NCBI GenBank assembly: GCA_012295275.1
Contig: CM022675.1
Span: 6,449,832 to 6,513,831, forward strand
DNA from: Chrysomallon squamiferum
Taxonomy: Eukaryota > Mollusca > Gastropoda > Neomphalida > Peltospiridae
Length of the DNA stretch: 64,000 nucleotides
Direction of reading: 5' to 3'
Position 1 is the stretch's first letter, and every line of letters begins with the position of its first letter. The position numbers and the translations under genes were made by a program. Under the pieces are notes generated by a model that did not search any database, was not told where the DNA came from, and saw only the letters and a list, made by a program, of their open reading frames with translations. Positions 56,463-64,000 of this stretch are shown here, one piece after another.

Positions 56463-59400
56463 CTATCTATCTACTGACCTCATTGCGTATTGACATAACA
56501 CCTTCATCTGTAAGGGTGCTCATTTCCAAAACTGGCACATTCTCGTCAAAGTCATCAAACAATTTCTGCAAAGCAAAAATATATTCACCATTTTTAATCA
56601 ATGCAATAATGTAAATGGTTGGAAATAATTTTTTAACCATGCACCAAACAAAAGAACATCTTTTTTCTCTTTAGGAAATAATTTTAGGTACTGAATGTTT
56701 ATTGATTTTTGGTATTGGTGATATCAAGATATTTATAACTTTATAAAATATTTTCATAGTCATCGAGATAACCAAAACACTGAATTTATCATTAAATATC
56801 TCGATTAATATCTGAATTAAAAAACTGAAATTTTATATATATTTACATTACACACACACACACACAGATAATACATACATACATATTCATCATACACACA
56901 CACACACACAAAACATGGCCTCACCTTTTTCTCTGGAGGTAACTCACTCAGTCTAACAACATCAATTTTATTTGCACAGACAATCAGAGGTTTGTTGACA
57001 AACAGCGGCTTGATGTTTTCAAACAAGGAAATCTTGTAAAAATAAAATATCATTTTAAATCAATAAAATAAATATGAGATGAAAAATGAAGAAAAGCATT
57101 ATTAAGAAATGTTATTGAAATGTCTACTAAATGGTCAAAATACAAGTTTAAAACTTTGAGAACTGAGTTAACAAAGTATTTTCAATTGAGTTGCAATTTG
57201 TTTTTTTTCTTAATTTTTTTCTCCAAAATATAGAAAAATAATTACTTTCAATTACTACAATGATAAATCACTCAACTAATATATCTGATGCATGAATATT
57301 TCAATATATATATATATAATTTTTTTTTTTTTTTTTACAATTCTTTAATGAAAACAGGTGAATAAACATTATTAACAACTTAAACAAACATGTCCTGTTA
57401 TTGAATTTTTGTGCAAAATAAAATTCAGTAAACTAAAAAAAATGTTTTCACCTGTTCCTCTAATGAATGGCCACACTGTTCAGACAGATCCATGATGTAG
57501 AGGACTGCTGATCTAATGTGAGCCAGAGCAGTGATGGCCTGCATCTCAATTGTGTTCCTGTCCTCCAAACTGTGGTCCAGAATTCCTGGAGTGTCAATCA
57601 CCTGCAACAGCCAATCAGAATCATTTATGACATGACAATCAAAAATATTTTGAATGCCAAGTAAAATATAAGACTGAAAAGTGATTAAATATAAAAAATT
57701 GGTTGTTCAGTGTTAATGAAATATTAATCACTTAGCAAACAATGATTAGCTATGTTTTTTTTCATATGTTGGTAAAAAAGATAATATATCAAATGCAAAT
57801 TAAACTTCTAATTAAAAACAAAAATAATTAAATAATATTTTGTTTGTTCAGTATTCAGTGAATATTAATCATTTTGCTAAAATCATTAGCAATGTTTTAT
57901 TATATATATCAGTAAAATAAAAATGATATTGTCAGACAATGATTCAAGGCTTCTCAAAATAGACATTGCATATGATCTGGGGGCGACAACAAAAAAATAT
58001 TAAAAAATTTAAAGCTGAAAACTAGATTAAAATATAACTAAATATATAAAATAAATAATAAATAATAAGTATAATTAGTATTTTTATTTTTCCAGTACAA
58101 ATCTGTATTGGAAAGATTTCAAGAATACTGTACCTGCCATCTCAGATACTTGTAATCTGTGTGACCTACATACAGCGACTTTGTTGTGAAAGCATATGAC
58201 TGTACTTCGACGTCTGCCCTGGTTATCTGAAAAAAGCAAAGAAATAATAAAAAATTACAAAAAAAAGACCCCAGAAGACCCATCAGTTTAAATTATATTA
58301 CATCATCTGACTTAAATATAAAGGTCTTTTCGATTATTTAAGGAGAAAAAAAGAAAAAAAAAGAAAAAGAAATGACATTTAAACTTTCCAGTGTTAGATA
58401 TTTTGGGGAAAAATTAAAATCAAAGTGAAATATTAGGGTTTAATTTTAAACAGTGTATTATGTTCAGATACCTCAAATTTCATGCTAAAGAGTAAACTGA
58501 AGGTTTAATATGTGTGCAAGTTGGTACTAAAAATCAGTCTCTTTTACATTTTGAAATGTTTATTGTTTGTTTACTGAACTTCTTTCATCATAATAATGCA
58601 TAACAATAACACAAATATGATTATGTCTTACTCCCTCCTTTGCAATATCATTTTCTAATGTAAAAACTAACCTCAGTGGATACACAAACTTTGGAACAAT
58701 TAACTCTGTAATGATCACACAGTTATGAAGTATTAAATGTTTCGGTTCATTTTGTACCATTTTTAAAACATTTTATTAACAACAGCCTGAATCAATAGGA
58801 AGGCAAAAATTACACACAAATTCCCTGTCCATAAAATACATATTATTACAAAAATGGATAAATCAGTATTAAGAACATTTTTAAGATAAGGACTGTCACT
58901 GTACTTGGTCATTGTTTATTACAAATTATGTGTATAATGAACATACAAGCACAAAACAAAGAAAAATAAAATATTTACCTTGTTGATAAAGCTTGATTTT
59001 CCAACATTAGGAAAGCCACAGATGATGAGAGTTCTCGTGTTTGGGTCAATGGAAGGAAGACGAGAAAGATGCTGTCGAACTTGCTCCAGATACTCCAAAC
59101 TCTGCTTCTGTTTCTTCATTATTGTACACATCCTGAAGTAAATAATAATTAATTATGTGCTGTATTAATTTGAAATCATATATTTCTTACTTATCTTTAG
59201 TTGTTGGATGCAATGAAGCAATGTTTTAAGCTCATTTCAGTTCTTTTCATTGCTATTCAAGTATTTTGCAATTTAAAGCCACATGTGACAATTAAAGAAA
59301 AAAAAAAATGAAAAATAAATTTGGTGACAAAAATATAGTCAAAATTAGAAGAAATTAGCTAAGTATTTAAGCTCATATTCAAATTCTGTAACAAACTAGT

Positions 59401-61423
59401 AATCAATATCATTAAAATATTTCTAATTGAATAATGTTTACTTATGTGAGCCCTGTGCTATGGTATGGTATGTTTGTACATGCATGTATACTATTTTCTG
59501 CAGTTGGTAATTTTAGTTTTAAATGTGTAACATTTGTCTACACACCTGCCAAGTGCTGCTCGTTTGAGCTGCTTACACCTGTACAGCGAATCTCCATATT
59601 TCAGAAGTCGAACATAATCCTTGGCCACGCTGAAACATCAACAAAAATATCATAAATAACACAGGATGTCCTAGTTTCTGTTGGTCTGTCATGCTATCCA
59701 TGGACATACACCTGTCACACATTTTTCAATAAATTCTCAAAACAATGGCCAGATTTATTCTGTATTTTACCATGTATTTTCAAACATGTGGAATATAAAA
59801 ATTTAGTTACTCCTCTACTTTATTAAAAAATAAATAAATGTAAGAATTTTTTTTTAAAATAAATAAATATATATGTCATCTATATATTATAAACTGAAAT
59901 TGTTCAAGGAATATATCTAATACAGTAGATAATTATCAAGTTAAACAAATATATATATATGCTTATCTATGATAATTTAAAAAACAAATAAAATAGCCGG
60001 ACTTTAACTGATTTCAATTGCAAATGTTAAGAACAAATATAAATAAATTTCTGAAAGATTTACTAGCAACAGGAAGAAACTGACTAAGAAGACTGAATCG
60101 AAATAATTTAAAACGAAAAAAAAAAAAAACACCCACTTGTCTATGAGATGTCTGGCTGTGTTGATCTGTCCCAGAGCCAGTTTGTAATGATCCTTATCAT
60201 AGAGAACATTCATCAAATCAGCGTAGAATGGATGGATGTCCTTTGAAAATATAATAAATAAATAAAAATAATTAAATCAAAACAAACAATTAAAAAAAAC
60301 AAAAAAAATGTATGCAAGAAGACTACTATCAAACTAAGCTAATAATTATTACAAATTTGAATGACAAAAGTGTAAAGGTAAATTATATATTACGATAAAG
60401 TTCATATTAAGTTCAATAATATTCACAAATAACTTTTAAACTTAAGCAGAATTGTCAGACTATTACTTGAATTATAACATGTCTATTATTTATCTACATA
60501 ATTAATTATTAATCATAAATAATAATAAATCTGATGCTTTTATGACACATTCCATAAAATTACTGTTATTACAGGTGTCTGTTTAGAAACAGGCTGATGG
60601 AAATGTTTCTAACAAATGAGAATAAAATAAAATAGTAGTATAAGTAATAAATAATAACAATAAAAAAAAGTGTTCACCTCAAGTTTAGGAAAATCTGTCA
60701 GAATCTGTGAGAGTTTATCATGGAAAGTCTGCTGAGCAAACTTGATTTTTCTCATATAGAAGCTACGTATTCGTGAAATTTTGTAATGTTTGTGAACAAC
60801 TGTAGGAGTTTTCCTCTGTGTTCTTGACAGTACAATGTCCACAAAGTCCTGAAAATAAAAACGAAATTTTATTATTATATTTATTATTTTTAATAAACAA
60901 CACATTTAACATTCTTTACTTATGGTTACATGGTACCTTATGTAATTATGCTTCAGTCCATATGAAATAATAAAGATACCAACAGAATGAAAGATTACGA
61001 TTTGGAAAAATGTATTTTAAATTTTTTTTTAATTACTTGTGAATAAAATTATAAATTGATAGCATGATAAATATATTATATAACATTATAAATATAATTC
61101 TCCTCCAAAACATGAAAAGATATATAGTGTCATTTATTAATGTAACAGTTGTCGGTTGGTTGTAACTCGAAATAATCAGTATTGATCCTAATACACATCG
61201 TGACAGCCTAAATGTAACAGTAAGTCACAAACAGACCGAACAACGAGAGCAGTCAATCAATCTGTCTCCGACTCTCCAAAAACGAATACGAGACTCACAA
61301 ATCTCTGGTTACACTACTTTCTCATATTATCATAATTAACCTGGATTATAGTAACCATATATACATAAAACAAACCTTAGAAGGTGGAACCACCGTTATC
61401 TTTTTAAAATTATAGTTAGACAT
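51547..61423 (-). CDS. GTPBP4: Nucleolar GTP-binding protein 1 (NOG1), complete
   Basis: Seventeen exons (minus strand, 5' to 3'): 61376-61423, 60678-60848, 60137-60240, 59546-59629, 58979-59132, 58134-58226, 57452-57601, 56925-57032, 56479-56565, 55652-55762, 55033-55113, 54464-54515, 54105-54205, 53566-53678, 52676-52829, 52059-52199, 51547-51699. They total 1905 nt, giving 634 aa, the same length as human GTPBP4; every junction keeps frame. Residues 1-165 form the NOG1 N-terminal helical bundle ([20 protein letters not shown]). The G domain follows: G1 GFPNVGKS at 175-182, G3 DTPG at 221-224 and G4 NKID at 289-292. A charged C-terminal tail has an acidic cluster ([11 protein letters not shown]), an SR/KR-rich part and a basic end ([21 protein letters not shown]). 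NOG1 is a GTPase of pre-60S ribosome assembly in the nucleolus, needed before ITS2 processing and release of late factors. An E-box lies just upstream of the ATG. Confidence 0.96.
53292..53508. repeat. 108-bp tandem duplication in a GTPBP4 intron
   Basis: TGTTTAATAGAGTTTTGATT, then TTTTTCATTTCAAATATCC and ATCACACACAATTTA, occurs twice, starting at 53292 and 53400, with few differences. It is followed by an AATACACTAAT-like repeat adjacent to exon 14 (3' side of its donor). Confidence 0.9.
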
Positions 61424-61449
61424 CTTGCAAAATAGCTGGATATTGTGCT

Positions 61450-61497
61450 CACGTGTTGTCTTAATTATCTTTCCGTTTCCATTTTTAGAACTTCCGG
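61450..61497 (-). promoter_or_regulatory. GTPBP4 promoter elements: E-box and ETS-like site
   Basis: CACGTG at 61450-61455 is a canonical Myc/Max-type E-box, 27 nt upstream of the ATG. ACTTCCGG (CCGGAAGT on the gene strand) at 61490-61497 is an ETS-type site. Ribosome-biogenesis genes are widely reported as Myc targets through this E-box. The transcription start is not known, so the E-box could lie in the 5' UTR. Confidence 0.55.
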
Positions 61498-61696
61498 CGG
61501 AAATATGTTTGTATCAGTTAAGGTATCCAATGCTGTAAAGAGCATCACATTTTAAAGCCGTTTCCCATTATTTTATTTTATTTTATTTTATTTTATTTTA
61601 AAATTATTCTTTACACATTCTACATTATTTGGATTGACATCTAGTTACAGACTCTTCGAACCGTTAAAGTGTATTTATTTACACTGGAAAGAATAA

Positions 61697-61698
<2 letters not shown>

Positions 61699-61764
<66 letters not shown>

Positions 61765-61769
61765 TAATA
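61699..61769 (+). repeat. (AAT)n microsatellite
   Basis: A near-perfect AAT run of about 70 bases. Confidence 0.95.
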
Positions 61770-62141
61770 AAATTTCCCATGTTATTATGATAATGTTTTA
61801 ATGATTCCAGGGGATAAGTTTTTACTAGTACAAATCCAGTGCAATAAAAGGAGACTGACATTTTCTCTTTTGAAAAAAGAAATGAAAATAGAGAAAATGT
61901 CACGTGTTATCAGCTAGATATAAACAGTTACAATCATTTTAACATCATAATGGTATCAAAATTTCTAGTGAACAACATCACATGCATACATATAAACATA
62001 CATGCATATTACATACATACATACACTGTAATTTAATATTTATTTTTATTAACAAAACCCTCTCTAGCCAGTGATAAAATACATCATACATCATACATGC
62101 ATACATAAATGCACGTATATCAAAATAATTTATAAAATACA

Positions 62142-62146
<5 letters not shown>

Positions 62147-62205
<59 letters not shown>
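62147..62205 (+). repeat. (AT)n microsatellite
   Basis: A pure AT run of about 58 bases, self-complementary and able to form a cruciform. Confidence 0.95.
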
Positions 62206-62207
<2 letters not shown>

Positions 62208-63750
62208 CAGGGTAACAGAAGATAATGTTCTTAATGAAACTAAATAATTTTAAAAGGCAATGAAACACAAATAATAGCTAGTTATGCTTCGTAACTGAAA
62301 AAAAAAGGGATAAAATAATAAATTCACATTTTCGTTGGTTAGATACATATATAATTACATAAATATACGTAAAGATGATTTAATTATTAAATAAATAAAG
62401 TTCTTGACCGTTTTAAGGTTTATAACAGAAAAGAAAAGAAAGGACAACTAATATTTCTTTGAGCATTTCTGGATTACATTTACTATATGTAATATTAACT
62501 CGATGTTTCATTAATGGCCGTTATTGCGACTGAAACAAATCACCAAAGACTGAGTCTATAAATATACCCATTCCTGATGGATTGTTACATGGTTTTCTGT
62601 CACGTTCCAAATCCCAATTTCCATTAATGTGTTTACTTATTGTACATGGCGCTACTGACAGTTTGCATCAAATAAACAGTCTGTGCAGGTTTATATGTAC
62701 TGTATTACGCAAAACAGAAATGAAATTTCGCGTACAATAATTACATTGAAAATAATTACATTAGTTGTTAGTGAGTTTGATGTCATTTTTATGTCTCATT
62801 TCGTAGTATCGAATGAAAAAAAAAAAAGAAGACGAATAAAACAGGGATATAAAAGATTGTTTATGTATAAGAAAAGTTTACTGAAATTAGGACGTTATGT
62901 AAACGACGGAGAATATGTACACAAGTATTCCGAAACATTCGCGAGAGAGAGACCATCAGCTAAATTCATAATCATGTTTATTCGTCTGTTCAACAAAGTT
63001 TTAAAAATACGATATGTAGTTCATATAATTATTTATTAGTATTCAATATTTACTGAAAAAAAAAAAAGTGTCATAAAAAAATCAACATTATTAACTCTTG
63101 AGGAAATAAATATTTATCTCCCTTTACTCTGACCTCTTCATGCTTTATTGTTTTTTCGTTGTGGGTCTTTTACATAGAATGTGTTTTAGCTGACAGTGCA
63201 CAGTGTTTATTAAAGGATAATTTATCAAGACAACGGGACAGATTACAGAAACTAATTTTATAAAGTTGCATAGTTGTAAATGGACTTTCTCAGTTTTCGT
63301 TCGGCTGCAAATTCGTAATGTCTAAGCCGGCAGCAAGTTTTTTTTCGCCAATCGTAAATCCGAGGAGGGGAATAACCAGGGACTCCAAGTGAAATCCTTT
63401 GGGGCCCCGAGGCAGGCAAAGATTTTTCTCATTATTTAGGATTTTATGTAACTCAACATGTAAACTCTCATAAATGATTTAATTCTATGATCAGATATAA
63501 AATGCTGAGGGCAGTAGAAAGTGCTTGTTCTCGAAGGGATGGATGTTGCTGTTTGCCTTTCTTAGCTCTTGGGTCCCAGAACAAAGTACCGCCTAGATCC
63601 CCCCGTCTCATATGCACTTCGAATATCCATTGCAGAATATTCTATAACCGTATTGTCTATAAATATTATTATTATTATTATTATTATTTTATTATTTTAT
63701 TGCAAACATCGTAATAGAAAATATTAGAAATTTTTATTTATTTATTTATT

Positions 63751-63795
<45 letters not shown>

Positions 63796-64000
63796 TGTTT
63801 TAATTTTTAATTTTATTAATTTTTAATTTTTTAGCTATTTGTGTGTCCGTGAATATATTTTCGTTTTTCACTGCCATTATATTAAACTTCATTTAGTTTT
63901 TGTATTATTTAGGATTACAGGAGAAAAGAAATAGCTGTTTATATTTTTAAGAAATCAGTTTTATTCTGCTTTGACTTATCGAATGGGCCGATAAGCTCGG

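Larger units (their letters stand above)
61424..64000. other. GTPBP4 upstream flank and repeat-rich DNA, no gene recognised
   Basis: Contains (TTTTA)n at 61570-61599, (AAT)n at 61699-61769, (AT)n at 62147-62205 and (ATT)n at 63662-63690 and 63758-63796. A 118-codon frame at 62683-63039 has no recognisable motif and a biased Lys/Ile/Tyr composition, so I do not call it. A GC-richer patch at 63340-63420 is unrecognised. Confidence 0.5.

Noticed and set aside
62683-63039. 118-codon open frame on the + strand
   Set aside because: No recognisable domain, strongly biased Lys/Ile/Tyr composition expected of AT-rich DNA, and no splice or promoter context.

Overview
The window is AT-rich metazoan nuclear DNA with spliced genes (GT/AG introns), long introns and very many microsatellites and homopolymer runs. 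A fragment at about 32280-32361 resembles the 3' tail of a tRNA-derived SINE that I remember as common in gastropods. With the gene sequences, this suggests a mollusc, probably a gastropod; that assignment is an inference. All protein names come from reading the translated exons, not from a database search.

Layout. (1) 1-4210, + strand: the 3' half of NACA (nascent polypeptide-associated complex alpha), entering mid-gene. Its two visible introns carry seven related C/D-box snoRNA-like units and two decayed ones, some within a tandemly duplicated block of about 0.5 kb. (2) 5454-5720, - strand: a frameshifted MULE-type transposase remnant. (3) 5983-12038, + strand: an eight-exon THAP-domain gene. 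All its introns are phase 0, and several contain tandem repeats that copy splice-acceptor sequence. (4) 13175-14284, - strand: a four-finger C2H2 protein. (5) 14300-20160: repeat-rich DNA with no recognised gene. (6) 20200-29472, + strand: profilin, with a probable distant 5' non-coding exon. (7) 35322-36676, + strand: a second, diverged profilin. (8) 44839-50852: PSMA2 (-) and MRPL32 (+), head to head with 111 bp between their start codons. (9) 51547-61423, - strand: complete 17-exon GTPBP4/NOG1, 634 aa, with an E-box just upstream of the ATG. (10) 61424-64000: repeat-rich DNA.

Shared themes. NACA, MRPL32, GTPBP4 and PSMA2 are protein-synthesis and protein-turnover housekeeping genes; the two profilins regulate actin. 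The most unusual structures are the snoRNA array in the NACA introns and the repeated splice acceptors in the THAP gene. There is no CRISPR, operon or phage-like content, and I see no intact transposon.
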